Shown here: piece by piece, positions 36,748 to 49,207 of the stretch
Layout of the letters: each line of letters starts with the position of its first letter
Numbering within the stretch: position 1 is the first letter of the stretch
Assembly: GCA_947179485.1 (NCBI GenBank)
Contig: OX359247.1
Span: 50,875,131 to 50,939,130 of the forward strand
Reading direction: 5' to 3'
DNA length: 64,000 nt
Origin: Allacma fusca
Lineage: Eukaryota > Arthropoda > Collembola > Symphypleona > Sminthuridae
Notes under the pieces: generated by a model
Told to the model about the DNA's origin: nothing
Seen by the model: only the letters and a program-made list of their open reading frames with translations
The model's database searches: none
Made by a program: the position numbers and the translations under genes

Positions 36748-38138
36748 ATAATGTTCAGGGGAAACTAACGGTTGCTTCTCTAAAAACTTCAAATAATGGC
36801 AAAGCCATGTTCCAGCTTTATGGGTCTTCCCAACTTCTTGTTGATTTCACAGAAAGTTCAAAAATCTCAACTTATTTTTGTGGACAATTCCGTTACCCTA
36901 CAGATATTAATAAACATTTTATGGAAAGCGGTTTCAAATTTTTGAGTACACCTAGGGGATTCCTTCTTTAACTATACAAATGAATTAGTTACGTACTAAT
37001 TCAAAGATTCATAATTCCGTGCTGCTAATTTTCATATCGTTATGATTTTTGTCTTCTGTTTACAACTAGTCTGGCTACTCAAGGCTGGCTATTCAAGGCT
37101 GGCCATACAAACCCGCAGTAAATATTTATGAAACAAAAGCGCTTCTGGCAATATCATGTGTTTGGTCTTTGGTCCTTCCTCACCTTAGCTTTTTCGGTAT
37201 GTATCCATCACTTCTCAACACACATGATGTAGTATACTAAGCGTACTTGTTGGTTTTCAATGTAAATGACTCATAATTGCAAATGTATTTACAACTGCCA
37301 GAATTGCTTACATTATTTCAAGCTTCTTTCCAACTTTTAGTTCCATGGCTGTATCCCAATAACATTGGTACATTGGTTAAACATTGTATTGCATACGTAT
37401 ACGCAAGTGAACTCATTGCTCATTCTTGATTTCACTTTTTTCATAACGTCAATGTTATCATCAGTACTTTTGGCAAGATACGTTTAAATGGCCTCACTTA
37501 AAATATGCGTCCTATTTAAAATAATTACTCTAACTTCTTTGAACTTCCCAATTCAAAAATGTATCATTGTCATTACCGGAGATTTCATTTAGAATTAGCA
37601 CCTAATAACATAAGATGCAGGAAATACTGTGACATATGTATTTGTACGTTGCTTCATTTTTTGGAAAAAGATTCATGTTTGCACGCTGATTTGCAATTCA
37701 GTCTCACTTCATTCGACGTGCCACGAGTAGCGTAGGCAGGGAAGTTTTTATGTGGGCCTAGTAATGTAAGTACATATGGCTGAACAATAATAACCTTGAT
37801 GCTGATCGTTGCTTTCTACATCACGTCATAGCCAGTCCTGAGACAGAAAGATGCAATTTGCAATCAAAGCCAGCACAGATCTTTCCTTCTTCGACTCATG
37901 CAGGGTGAGTCCTGTATACGACTGAAGATGGTTACGTAGTCATGAATGAACGTCATGTGTCTAAAGATACAATGTTCATCCGAGTGGGCATTAGTAGCTG
38001 TTGCATTTCACAGATTGCATTCCGCAGGGAAAGGATTGTCTCAGACAATTAACTAGAGCTGCAAACCGTGATACTATAACTTGCCGAGTTTTTTTAAAAG
38101 TGCCGATAACGCCTGAAAAAAAAACAACAGCAGCCATC
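36748..38138. other. Intergenic between BCKDHB and GST
   Basis: 3' flank of BCKDHB and upstream region of the GST gene. An open frame precedes the GST start from 38001, but the family N terminus begins at the ATG at 38139, so that stretch is taken as 5' UTR. Nothing else recognised. Confidence 0.45.
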
Positions 38139-38983
38139 ATGCCAACTTATAAATTAACTTATTTTGATATGAAAGGACTAGCGGAACCCATTAGGTTACT
38201 TTTTGCCTACGCTAAGGTTCCATACGAAGATATTCGACTCCCTTACAATCCAACTGGTCCAGGAATTGCCCCTGAAATTAAGCAAAGTAAGTTTTTAATT
38301 TTAAAAAATCAATAATTTCTACTCTCATATTTAAATTTACTTTCGCTAACAAAAGTAATTAATCATTTTGACAGAGTTACCATTTGGCCATGTGCCCGTC
38401 TTGGAATTCGAGGGCATTACCCTTTCCCAGTCAGCGACCATCGGAAGGTTCCTCGCCGGAAGATTTAATCTTCTGGGATCTAATGATGTGGAAGCAGCCA
38501 AGATAGATGAGATTAATGATGCCTTGAGGGATTTTGCTGAAAGTAAAATAAAATCTTGTTTTATATCAAGACACATTTTAACTCTCAAAATTTGCATTTT
38601 TTTAAGCTCAAAGGGAAGTATTTTAAATTAGGAAAATTAATGTGAACAAATTGTACTGTGGTTAAAAAGGTTGGCGAGCTCTTCATTTTGCAAAGGAGGA
38701 TGAAGCAAAAGCAACTGCTCTGAAGAACATCCAGGAAGTTACCACACCCAAATATCTGGGAAGACTGAATGAAATGTTGGAGGACAATGGAGGAGCTTTC
38801 TTTATTGGCAATGGAACTAGTTGGGCTGACCTACTGGTGTTTAACTTCATTACTTATCTCAACCAACTTTATGGAATGGACCTTGCGAGAAATTATCCAG
38901 CTCTGAAAGTATTGGTTCTGAGAGTGGGGAATATTCCACAGATTGCTGACTGGATTCGCAGGAGACCCCAGACTGACTTTTAA
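38139..38983 (+). CDS. Sigma-class glutathione S-transferase (prostaglandin D synthase-like)
   Basis: Exons 38139-38286, 38375-38542 and 38670-38983, both introns in phase 1; 209 aa, usual for the class. The thioredoxin-like domain begins MPTYKLTYFDMKGLAEPIR with the catalytic Tyr at residue 8. The GSH-binding QVP/QSATI-type contacts appear as HVPVLEFEG and LSQSATIGRFLAG. The helical C-terminal domain carries SWADLLVFNF, ending WIRRRPQTDF. These cytosolic enzymes conjugate glutathione to lipid-peroxidation aldehydes; some isomerise prostaglandin H2. The last acceptor (GGTTAAAAAG) has a weak pyrimidine tract but is the only in-phase choice. Confidence 0.93.
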
Positions 38984-39507
38984 TGAACTGACCACATGTT
39001 ACTCACTCATAAGAAATTGTGCTTCTTTTTCTTCTTTATAATATTAGGCTCTTTCCGAATCTTCACATTGCCCCAAAACATTTTTGCTCATATGTGTAAG
39101 TAATTCGTCAATATAAAGATTTTTAGAATTTTTATAACTGTTATAATTTTTAATTGGAAAGGTTAACAGTTGAACTGAAAAACTTTGTCTTAACATTTAG
39201 AAAGCCGTTGCGAAAAATAAATAGTTTACTTACTTGCTGTCAGCCGAGAAGTGTTTCAAATTTGCATTGTGGATTTTAAATAATATTTTAAACCCCCTAC
39301 AACTCACTACTACAGTATTCATATCTATGTATTTGTAAGTTTTTTTAGTTGAACATATTCTATTTACGTAAGTCTGGCTCCGATTTTAAAAGCATTGCAC
39401 ATGTTAAAAATACGTTACAGGGAGCAAAGTTCTTATATTTGCCAGAGTCAATTAATAGTGATTAAGCTGCTACCATATTGACGGTCATTTGTGTAAAAGG
39501 CTGTATA
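38984..39507. other. Intergenic between GST and lipase
   Basis: 3' UTR of the GST gene (ATATAAAG and AATAAATAG signals) and the promoter side of the lipase. Nothing else seen. Confidence 0.4.
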
Positions 39508-42039
39508 ATGACAGCTTCAAAAAGCTCAGTCAAATGGAATTCTGCACATAATTTTTGTCCTGAGAGACTTATTGAATTGGCATTATTGATGTTGTGTCTT
39601 CACTGTCCGTCGGTCCAATTGGAAAATCCCTCGGACCCCCACAATGTACTGGATGAAGCCGTAGTTGCTGCTTTGGAAACCATCCATCATATTCCTCCTC
39701 CAGAAGCACATATGAGCACTGTAAGTGTCTCTTGAAGTCCTTAAAAGTTTAGCTAACACTGGGTATTGAAGTTAATGCTGGAATAAATGAAACGGATAAT
39801 TATGTTTCTTTTGAAGCCAGAGTTAATTCGTCATAATAACTACCCGGTGGAGGAACATTTTGTTGTCACAGAGGACGGCTACAACCTGACCATGTTCCGG
39901 ATCCCACGAGGGAAACAGGGAAAGCCTGGAGGAGGTGAACCTGTAATTATCCAACATGCACTACTTTGCTCGTCTGATGACTGGTTACTGATCTTGCCAA
40001 ACTCGGAGGACAATTTGCGTAAATTATTTTTTGAAATGCTTATCCCTGTGGAAAAGTATTACTTTAATGTTAGTTACTGTAGGTCCTGATTCACTTTCAA
40101 TGTTTTCCTTGAGAAACCCCTGAGTCCTGAGAGAGTTAAAGTTTAACACAAAAACAGGCTTTATGTTATTTATTATAAATCCTGTATACTTTTAAAATGT
40201 CATACTGACTGTAAGCATTTTTTCAATGTAGCTTACGTACTTGCTGACGCAGGTTACGACGTCTGGATTACCAACTCTAGGGGAAACAACTATTCCATGA
40301 AGCACTTGACATTATCCCCGGACTCGCTGGCATTTTGGAATTTCTCGTGTGACACATTTATTTTTCAGTGAAATAGTCTGAGCATTTTTATTGAACAATT
40401 TTTTGTTATATTGCAGTTTTTCGAGTGCAAATTTGTCATTGAATGTTTTGTGCAGCTTCCATGAAATGGGTATTTATGACACCCCATCATTTATCTACTA
40501 CATTTTGGAAACAACTGGGAAGAGCCAGCTGAGTTATGTGGGTCATTCAATGGGTTGTTCCATGTTTTTTATTGCTATGATCCGTCACCCCTACCTCCAA
40601 TCCAAAGTCCGGAAAATGGTTGCACTGGCCCCCGCAACTTACTTCATGGGAACTAATTCTCCGGCTGCAATTGTGCTTGCCCTTGTACCCTCTCCGATTC
40701 TGCAGGCAAAAAAAAATCTTTTATTTTCGATATTTATAATAAATTATATACATACTAGCCAAAAATGTAGCCTTTTATGTAAGGCATAAATATTTCGATT
40801 CACGTTTTTTAGATGCTTTTGGATACATTTAAACAAGGGAGGGTCTTAGCTAGTGGTATGTTACACACGTCTTATTTGATTGTACACCATGTAATATGAA
40901 AAGTCCTACTGTATAAAAATACTCTAAACTATGTGAAATAGTCGAAATTTGAAATTAAAATTTCCCTTCATTTCACTGACCTAAAAAAATCTGAGGGATT
41001 AGTCGGTAATTGTAAGATGATTTAGCTTTATCCTCAATAATTAAGAATTCCCTTTTTTTCTAAAATTCAACAAGTAAATACATTTTTTGCTTTGGAACAC
41101 ACCATACAGGAGAGTGTCTGAATTATTTTCTATTTATTTTAGATAGCACAAGGCTGAAACAATTAGTTTTAGTTTCGGTCTTATGTAATGAATTTACTGT
41201 TATGTCTGCATTTACGAAAATTTCGGTTGTAATTTTGATTTTTGCTGTGATGTTTTAATATTTTGCAGGTGTGAACAAATGGCTCAATGACAATGGACCA
41301 TCGCTGTGTAGTGGAACCATTCCTGCAGACATGTGCATGAACTTGATCTTTTTTATTGTAGGCTATGACTTTAAGCAAACCACTAATGTAAGTAAGTAAG
41401 TAAATAAATAGTACAATACTATTTAGAAAATAGGAAATTTACATATATTACAATAGTTATCCTAACGTTTCTTAAAAGTTGTACTTTGGGTTTTTTCGTT
41501 GAATTTGTTTCATTGCTATTTGACTATTTTGTACTTCAAAAGTTGATATGGGATAGTGATTAAATAATAATTAATGACTCTATTGATTCATTTAGTACTC
41601 TGCCAGTATGATACTGGGCCACACGCCATCCGAAACTTCAGCAAAAACATTGGTGCACTTTGTTCAGTTAGTTAAACAGGATTCGTTCCAAGAATTTGAC
41701 TATGGGTTTTTGGGGAATCTCCAAAGATATGGAACATTATTTCCTCCGAAATACAACCTCACGGAAAATAATGTTGCTACATTTGTCATGTGGGGACTTA
41801 ACGACTGGCTCGTCAAACCAACTGTAAGTTACGTTACCCTTTTCGGGGTTTCGCTTGTCAACAGAGAATTTTAACTTAATTTTTATATTCAGAGCGCTGC
41901 AAGGAACATACATGAGTTAGGAAATGTGACCAGATCAGAAGCCGTTAAGGACAAATGGTTTAATCATCTTGACTTTATGTATGCGAAGAATGCAAAAGAA
42001 ATGGTTTATGACCATTGTTTGGAATACTTGGCTGATTGA
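39508..42039 (+). CDS. Acid lipase (gastric/lysosomal acid lipase family)
   Basis: Eight exons: 39508-39720, 39817-40018, 40232-40346, 40456-40705, 40813-40855, 41269-41387, 41596-41823 and 41893-42039; 438 aa. Family blocks: [64 protein letters not shown] and the nucleophile elbow GHSMG. The Asp of the triad lies in GLNDWL and the His in FNHLDFMYA. The enzymes hydrolyse triacylglycerols or cholesteryl esters in lysosomes or extracellularly. A hydrophobic stretch [11 protein letters not shown] at residues 21-31 may be the signal core, which makes the N terminus longer than usual; the true start could be further inside. Intron 4 needs a GC donor (CTGCAG/GCAAAA). Confidence 0.9.
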
Positions 42040-42604
42040 AATCATGGACCACGATTTGTTCATCAGTACTAATAACTAGCAGTATTGGTAAAATACTGTT
42101 TTGTTTGTTTCAACTTTTTATATACGTATGAACTGTCTTAATTTATTTTAATAAAAGTACACCATTTCACAATGACTAATGTCCCTTTTGTTCATACCTT
42201 TGCATAATTTCATACCTATAAATGTATGATTTTTATTCATTTTTTTAGAAAATCTTATTTTTATTCGTACGTACTACAGAAGCGCACTTGAGAACTGGAG
42301 AACTTCTACGACATGATTTCCAACTACTAGTAAGTAATTACTTATTAAACACAGTGATAGCTTAAATAGTGCAGAATTAAATTACAATAGAAAATATGAA
42401 CACGAGGTCTCTGAAACGATTTGAATACAAATGCCATTAAAACTACTGTAAAAAAGTTTTTAAACTGAACTAACAACATAAATGGTACAAAGTTACGAAG
42501 TCACGCTATTCAAAATATACGTCAATTAGTATTAGCAAGCCGGAATGTACGATGGTGATAAGATGACCTTTATATTTTGCGATAATGATGAAAATGTCTG
42601 GTAT
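42040..42604. other. Convergent 3' flanks of lipase and POC1-like gene
   Basis: Contains the lipase polyadenylation signal candidate (TTTAATAAAAG near 42145) and the 3' UTR of the minus-strand WD40 gene. Nothing else seen. Confidence 0.45.
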
Positions 42605-43965
42605 CTACGATGGGCCTGGAGAAGACGACTTGGACGTTGCACCTAAGGATTCATCAAATCTTCCGTGTTTCCCCATTCCCAGTCCAGAAGAGGAGCGTGA
42701 GAGATTCGAAAGTGTTCCAGAAACGGAGGAAACTGGACTGTCTAGTAACTCAGCCCCATTTTCTTTCTCAGCCTCGCCCGCATTATATGGCACCAAGGAT
42801 GGTTCCCAAATAAGCAACTCTTTATCTTTACCCGCTGTAGCTAGAAGCGATCCGTCCTTAGAAAAGGCAACTGCATAGAGAGCTTCCCTAGGTCCGTGTA
42901 GGGTGTAAATAGGCCGTCCCTCCACTAAATCCAATATTTTGATGTTGGCATCCTCAGCAACTGTAACAGCATAGTCTCCACTAGGATGAAATGCAAACTG
43001 GTTGACGGCTCCTGTGTGCAGTTTCTGGTACACTTGGACCAGTTGGTTCTTCCTAAGGTCATGAATGGCAAAACATTGGTCAGTCGTTGCTGTCCCGATA
43101 TAATGACCCGCACAGGGGTTGAAGTCTGAGAAGAGCGGGGTTCCGAGATGGGACTGAATCTTACTAACACATTTGTACGACCGCATGTCCAAAACGCACA
43201 TGCTATTGTCATCCGAGGCACTCACAAGCATATTCCCATCGGATGAGAATCGGACGGATCGAACCCAGTTAGTGTGGATATTGAAGAAGGACTTGATGAA
43301 AGAACCTATTTTATTCCGGTTCACGCCATTAGTCTTTTCAGTCTGTCTCTGTCCCGAAGTGCGATCAATGGACCAAAGCTTAATAGTTTTGTCGTTCGAG
43401 CCGGAGGCAACTATCCCTGTAGTCACAGGGTTGAAGCACACCGACCGAATCTTAGAACTGTGTCCCCTAAAAGATCGAACTTCCCCCTTTACAGTTGGGA
43501 CCCATATTCTTATAGTCTCGTCCTCCCCCCCAGACACCATCAAATCCCCTCCTTTAGAAAACTGGACGCCATGCACTTTTCCCCGGTGCCCCTCGTACCT
43601 ACAACAAAATATTGCCCAAATTAAAATTCATTTTGTCCACCCAAGATTACAACTCTCGAATTATTTCTACCTCACCCTGGAAATGTCAAACATTCTAAAA
43701 ATTATAAAATGCATGACAGTATAGCATAAATCAGTACTAAAATTTAAATACATCTACTTCGTTACCTCAAGGCTCTGGTTTCCTGCTGATAATTCCAAAT
43801 GGTAATATGTTCGTCTGCTCCACAGGAAACAAGTTGTGGTAAATTTGGATGGAAATCTATTCCTAAAATTGTATCTCGATGACCTCGGAAATGCTTCAAC
43901 AGGCTCGGGGCACCCGAGTCCTTTCCCTTGTTTTTCTCCGTCCCAGGATTGAGTTTTAATGCCAT
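42605..43965 (-). CDS. POC1-like centriolar WD40-repeat protein
   Basis: Exon 1 coding 43766-43965 and exon 2 42605-43598, joined in phase 2; 397 aa. It starts MALKLN after a very good acceptor near 43997 (TTATGTTTTAG), implying an upstream 5' UTR exon. About seven WD repeats are readable: LLKHFRGHRDTILGIDFHP, YEGHRGKVHGVQFS, FRGHSSKIRSVCFNP, HTNWVRSVRFS, the LFSDFNP repeat, HTGAVNQFAFHPSGDY and LHGPREALYAVAFS. Their order and spacing match POC1, a centriole and basal-body stability protein. The C terminus is Ser/Gly-rich rather than the coiled coil expected of POC1. Either that part is divergent or a further 3' exon was missed. Confidence 0.82.
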
Positions 43966-45690
43966 ACTGATAAGCAGCACCGTTTGGGGAATTACGACTA
44001 AAAACATAAAACAGAATAAATACATTTCCAATACACCCAAAAATTAATCATTCATAGATATAATTACAACTGTACTCCCATCAACGAATTTTCATACTTG
44101 TCTCATTCAAATTAATAATTATTCCAATAAAACTATAGTACTTACTTTTTAATGTTTTCCCAAGATATACAAAATTATCGTCAATAAGAACTACAGGCCG
44201 AATTAATTAGATTCAGGGAACATCAATAAATTTCACGCATATAAAATAGACGATACTGCTAACGTTATGCTTTCTTTTTTTAGTAGGAGTCATGAACTAC
44301 TGGAGAAAAGTCCAAAGAAATTGTTCCGAGATTTTGTTTCCACTCCAAAAATCCACCTCAAGTGAGAGACCGTTGAGGATTTAAAAGTTATAAAGAAGAG
44401 ATGAATCGTTTTGTGCTTTGACTTTCGGCGACAGGAACGAACACGCAACTCCTACAAAAGGGAACATAATATACATACACTCCTGTCTACACGGTTCTTC
44501 ATAATATTTTCCTCCCTCTGTCATCTAGCCCAAATACGAGACTAGTAAGGGTGACATACAAAACAGCGGACTTGGTAAAATAATCTTAGTGTTACTACCT
44601 CAATATTTATGGGAACAATGGTCAAAACCGTAATGAAGTAAGGACGGAAAAAGCAAAGGAATTGCACAAGGACTCTAAAAATAATTTTTTAAACTATCTC
44701 ACAGGACCTTAGTCAACACTAATTTTGAGCTAATTTTCAGAAATTTTGAATACACCACTTTTGAGGTCACTACATTGGGTATATCTCAGGCGAAAATTCA
44801 TTTTATGGTTTTTACATCTGTTTTAATTGCAGTTAGTAATATTATAGTTCTCCTATACATTACCTTCAGAATTAATTCCTTAAATATTAAAAAACATGAT
44901 TAAATTTTAACCCTGTATAACCCGGGGTCGACACCGGGAAAATTGCTACATTCTCCCGGGTTATAACGGGAATAACTGGATTTTCGCAAGGCATCACCTT
45001 TGTAAAAATGACAAAACAATCCATTTTAAAGCTGAAGAACTTTGAGATAGGCTGCATTTGTCATAAAATGCAGGGTATCGGTTACCCGGGGTGAATTCCG
45101 AAGCTTTATCCCTGAACCCGGGTTGCCTCTTGAGTTTATCCATGAATTTAAAAAATCCGTCATAATTTATTTTAAATAATTACCGCATAAGTAAAATAAA
45201 TGTGGCAGTACAACCCCGACAAGCTGCCTTGGGTGCACAACCTTAGTTAGCACAACCTTTATTAAAATGAACCCTACATTGTGAGGACATTTGATATATT
45301 TTTTGTAATTTTTATTATATTGGACTATTTTTCATGAAAATCAGAAAATAGCTATAGAAAAGAAAAATTTTGCATATGCAGTTCCCTTATCATGAGATTT
45401 TGTTCTGTATTTTAGCTCCGATTATGATTTTGATTATTATAATAATTAATCCAAGGGTTATTTTGCGGAGATTTTGAGAGCCCTGTGCCCTGTATAGTAG
45501 GTACTGAGATCTGCTATAATGGCAAAGTGCTATATATAGGAAGTAGTGTATAGACACAGTATATACTACATATATGGTGCACTTAATTATCACTCTTTTA
45601 TATCGTTCACTTTCTCATCTCTGTGCGCATTCAAACTATGCCACGCTTAAACTCGCATAAAATAGTCTTCAGGATAGGCACCAAGCATAC
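43966..45690. other. Upstream of POC1-like gene; repeat-bearing intergenic DNA
   Basis: 43966-43997 is 5' UTR of the POC1-like gene. Around 44910-45130 there is a cluster of CCCGGG-containing imperfect palindromes (AACCCGGGGTCGACACCGGG and related), without a recognisable pair of ends. The rest is AT-rich and featureless. Confidence 0.4.
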
Positions 45691-45812
45691 ACCAAGCAAG
45701 CTGAGACCGAGAAGCACAGTTTAGCAGATCGAGCTGAAAGCTGAAACTCTGTCGCAGAGGAGAGCTTTTTCAGCTCGCTGTGCTTCAAGCGGCTTGCGCT
45801 TGATTGCTTGGT
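45691..45812. repeat. Foldback (hairpin) element, about 122 bp
   Basis: The outer arms ACCAAGCAAGCTGAGACCG...GAAGCACAG and CTGTGCTTCAAGC...GATTGCTTGGT are imperfect reverse complements. An inner pair CGAGCTGAAAGCTGAAACTC and GAGAGCTTTTTCAGCTCG folds around a loop near 45751-45756. The RNA or single strand would form a long stem. It is probably a small foldback transposon or MITE; no clear target duplication was found. Confidence 0.6.
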
Positions 45813-47212
45813 TGCTGTATATACCACCGGCTTGCTTCGCTATATAGCGAAATAATATGAAGGGTATAATACATACAGCAATCCGCTTAATTACAATAAT
45901 GTTAGTAATGTCTCAACGTCTCAAGTTCGTCAGTCCCACTCCCGATCAGTCCCAGAACCGCTGTGATACACTCACTACACTCACTCCTATGCTACAGTGT
46001 GAGTCCAACTCAGTCTCAGTCCCAATGAAACTCTTTGGTCAAACTCCCACTCAATCCCCAAGGATACAAAATGGCGCTCATTTCATCCTTGGGCTTTAAT
46101 ATATGGCGCGAAAATTTAAAAACTGCCTAATATTGTACGCGCATCAGTCCCGCTCAGTCCAATCCGTCAGTACCACTCAGTCTCAGTCTCAACCGTTTTC
46201 ATACATATCAGTCCCACTCTCACTCCAATCCCACTCCACTCCCTATGTTTTGGCTCAGTCCAAAAGAGCTGAGTCCCGTTTGACTATCATTAAATTACAC
46301 CTCATCGTGCAACTTCACTCTAATGTTAGGGAAATCCCGAGCAGCTCACAAGACGGACTGACAAAAACATCAGTCCGGACGGATTGGGAATGACTATTTG
46401 AATGTACAGACGGATTGAGACGGAGTGGGATTGACGCAAATATGTAGAAAACTGAGTGGGATTGATGATCAGAAATTATTCCACATTAATTTAGTTAATT
46501 AAATTAAATTTAATTAAATAGAGGCGCTTTTAAAAATTGGCGCGGTATGTACGCATGCGCACGCAGCGCGTGAGATTGAGTGGAATTGACTATCAGGAGT
46601 GTGTGTGTGCATGAGAGGGATTTCTCTATGGTACATAGAGTGATTGGGACGGAGTGTGAAATGAGGTATCGAGATTGAATAGGGATTGGGAGTGTAAGAA
46701 GAGGGATTTCCTTACATTACTTCATGGTCAGTTGTACGTGACATTTTCCAGGGCTACATCAGGGAGAAAAGTATAAGTCAAAATAGCAGATACTGATGAG
46801 CAAGGCAAACTGATAGAAGGTAGTAACGCCACCTTTACTACCAACGTTGTCTTTAAAGAAGTGTTTAATGCTTAAGTGGTAACTTGCAAGCATGCGGGAC
46901 TAAAACTCCTAGCCGCGATCTACGGATGAAACATTAGGCATGGGCAGGGCTTTGGTGGGAAGTTTGTCAAGTGCGCTCAACCATGACATTTTTGGTAGAT
47001 TTGAAATTCACCAAACAAAATCATTGAAACCACTGGCTTAGCAAATGGAAAGCACAGTTGCACTATACATGCACTATGTACCTGATTTTATCCTACTGAG
47101 AGCTGATAATTAATATTTAATAAAATGATAATTTATTAATGTTGTTAGAATGTGTACATCCTCGCCCGGCGAAGCGGGCTTCCCTCTAGTAATATGCATA
47201 TGCAATGCAGGT
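45813..47212. repeat. Inverted degenerate CAGTCCCACTC / GAGTGGGATTGA repeat region
   Basis: 45930-46280 is dense with CAGTCCCACTC-type units on the plus strand. 46370-46700 is dense with the complementary GGATTGGGA/GAGTGGGATTGA units. A candidate inverted pair TAATGTTAGGGAAATCCC (46321) and, as reverse complement, TAATGTAAGGAAATCCC (46703-46719) brackets the second half, with only a partial flanking match (CTTCACTC / CTTCATGG). This is the same design as the hAT-like MITEs in the window, but its ends are not settled. 46740-47204 shows nothing further. Confidence 0.5.
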
Positions 47213-47910
47213 CATAGATGTAGGTTTTTTCCCCACTCGCACTCACACTCGCACTCCCATAGAGAAAAAATCCACCACTCCTACTCTTGCCCACTCGTAG
47301 TGTTACTGAGAATGTAAAACTCCTACTCCTACTCTCACCGCTAACTTCAAATCTCACAACTCCTACTCACCACTCGTGAGTTACTCAATGTTTTCACCGA
47401 AATATTTGCAAATATTAAGACAAAAATTTTCCTTATAATTATGAAAGCGAATACTAAGCACAAAATAGTTCAATTTAATTTAATAATCAAAATTCAATGA
47501 CAAATACCACGAAGTTTACAATAAATGACTATTAATAATAACAACGCCTGGAAGTATGCTCAAGATTTATTTCTAATCTGTGACATATTTTGTCTTCCAA
47601 TGCATGGCTTGTACATAAGTCGGCATTGCACACGATTGTTTGTTTAAAATTATGAAATATTTCGAAGTATCCGCCAATCTTTTAGCGTGGCAATGCTAGC
47701 TTTATGCGATTAATACAATGGTAAGAGAAATAGTGAGTGGCAAAGCAAGCTACTCCTACTCCTACTCTTTTTCTATGCTTCGACTTATACCACTCCAACT
47801 CACGAAGTTTTTGGCGCCTTCACTCCTACTCTTTACCTTGCTACTCCCCTGTGAGTGTGAGTAGGAGTGTGTTGAGTGCACTCGTCACTCGCGAGTAGCC
47901 CCCATGTATG
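47213..47910. mobile_element. hAT-like MITE with ACTCCTACTC arrays
   Basis: A 698-bp element between exact 8-bp duplications ATGCAGGT (47205-47212 and 47911-47918). The ends are imperfect inverted repeats, CATAGATGTAGG on the left and CATACATGGGGG on the right (reverse complement), about 9 of 12 matching. Subterminal regions are filled with CACTCGCACTC and ACTCCTACTC units on the left and GAGTGTGAGTAGGAGTG on the right. There is no transposase frame. The exact duplication is the strongest evidence; the short inverted repeat makes the superfamily assignment less secure than for the other three. Confidence 0.72.
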
Positions 47911-47918
47911 ATGCAGGT

Positions 47919-49207
47919 GCATAAAAACAAATCTCTCCCTCAATTATTGCCGCCCATAGGAATACTTACCATGCAACTCCCGCCCTCAATGCTCATTGGT
48001 GGATCTTTATCCACACGAGCCATAGAGTGAGGGATGTGTTTACAGAATGAGAATTGTGGCAAGAGCTTTTGCAGTATCACAACAACAAGTACTTTATTAT
48101 GTAGTTACCAGGAAGCAGTACATTTAGAAATACATTTTTACTAACTTTAATCTTTTAAGTACGCTCTGCAATCCTCGGAGCACTCGCAAATCGCAAATTA
48201 ATTTCATCAACGCTTACACATCGTCCAAGAGTTCTTCCACGGTGCTGTACTATGCACTGACGCATTATTATTACATAATTAATTACAAAACAAAATTTGA
48301 AAGTGCACAAGATTCATTTATTACAATAATTCACTGGACAGAAAGCCCCTATAAACTTCAACGACAATCGTTCCTAGTTCGTGGACTGTGTCGAGACAAA
48401 GGGATCTGTGACCAAAAACTGACTCTTGGTTTGAAGGTATTCTCTAAAATTCAAAAATGATGGTTGTTGTTGAGTTTGGAGCTTGTTTACTGATTGTGTG
48501 GAATTACGGAATAACATCTTTTTTTTTCAACAATTTAGAGCAAGTCCCATCAAAATTCATCCCTTCCTGCTCTGTTCTGGCAATTGCGTATCTACTTATA
48601 TAGGAATGATTGTTCATCATTGAGTAGGAGACGTCATCATTACATTGCAACTAATGGGTTCCTGATTTTTATTTAATACTGAAGGTGAGGTAGCGTTTTT
48701 AAAGATGGTGAGTTAATTTTGAGAAGGATGGTGTTCATGGGAGATTGGCGTAGTTATGTTTATTAGTAGATGTTATTAAAATGTATATGAATGAAGTGAT
48801 GTGGATATTTTTAATTCTCAAAATATTGGGTTTATGGAATCTTTCGAGTGTTTTGAATATTGTAACAATAAGGGTGATGCTATTCATAGCCACGGATGTC
48901 CAGAGATTAAGCCAGAAGGGAGAAATGTCATGATTTTGCTTCTCATTATTGTACAGAGGCTCAAGACTGGAATCGTGAAAGGGCTACTGAGGTTAAAAAC
49001 GAATTTATAGTTCCAAGAACTCCTATGACGAGGGTTCAGGTCCTCCTTGACATCACTGCCACATTTTTAGTCCTGCTTAAACAAGTTCTGGGTAGACGGG
49101 AAATTGTTGAAGTTATTAGTTTGCCAAGGTTATCTTGAAGGATATTGCTAGTGCTGGTTGATTTGGTGAATGGAAAACAGATTCAAATCATTGCGAGGAA
49201 TACCATA
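47919..49207. other. Intergenic upstream of WIPI4
   Basis: Presumed promoter and 5' UTR of the WIPI4 gene. A donor-like AAGATG/GTGAGT near 48705-48714 could end a 5' UTR exon. Open frames near 48242 and 48801 show no family features. Confidence 0.35.

Noticed and set aside
38001-38138. N-terminal extension of the GST upstream of 38139
   Set aside because: The frame is open, but sigma-class GSTs start at the MPTYKLTYF position and the extension has no targeting signal.
42605-43724. Long plus-strand frames opposite the POC1-like gene (183 and 116 codons)
   Set aside because: Antisense shadows of WD40 exons; the minus strand carries the recognisable repeats.
44910-45130. CCCGGG-rich palindromic cluster as a MITE
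   Set aside because: Several imperfect palindromes overlap, but no consistent pair of termini or flanking duplication was found.
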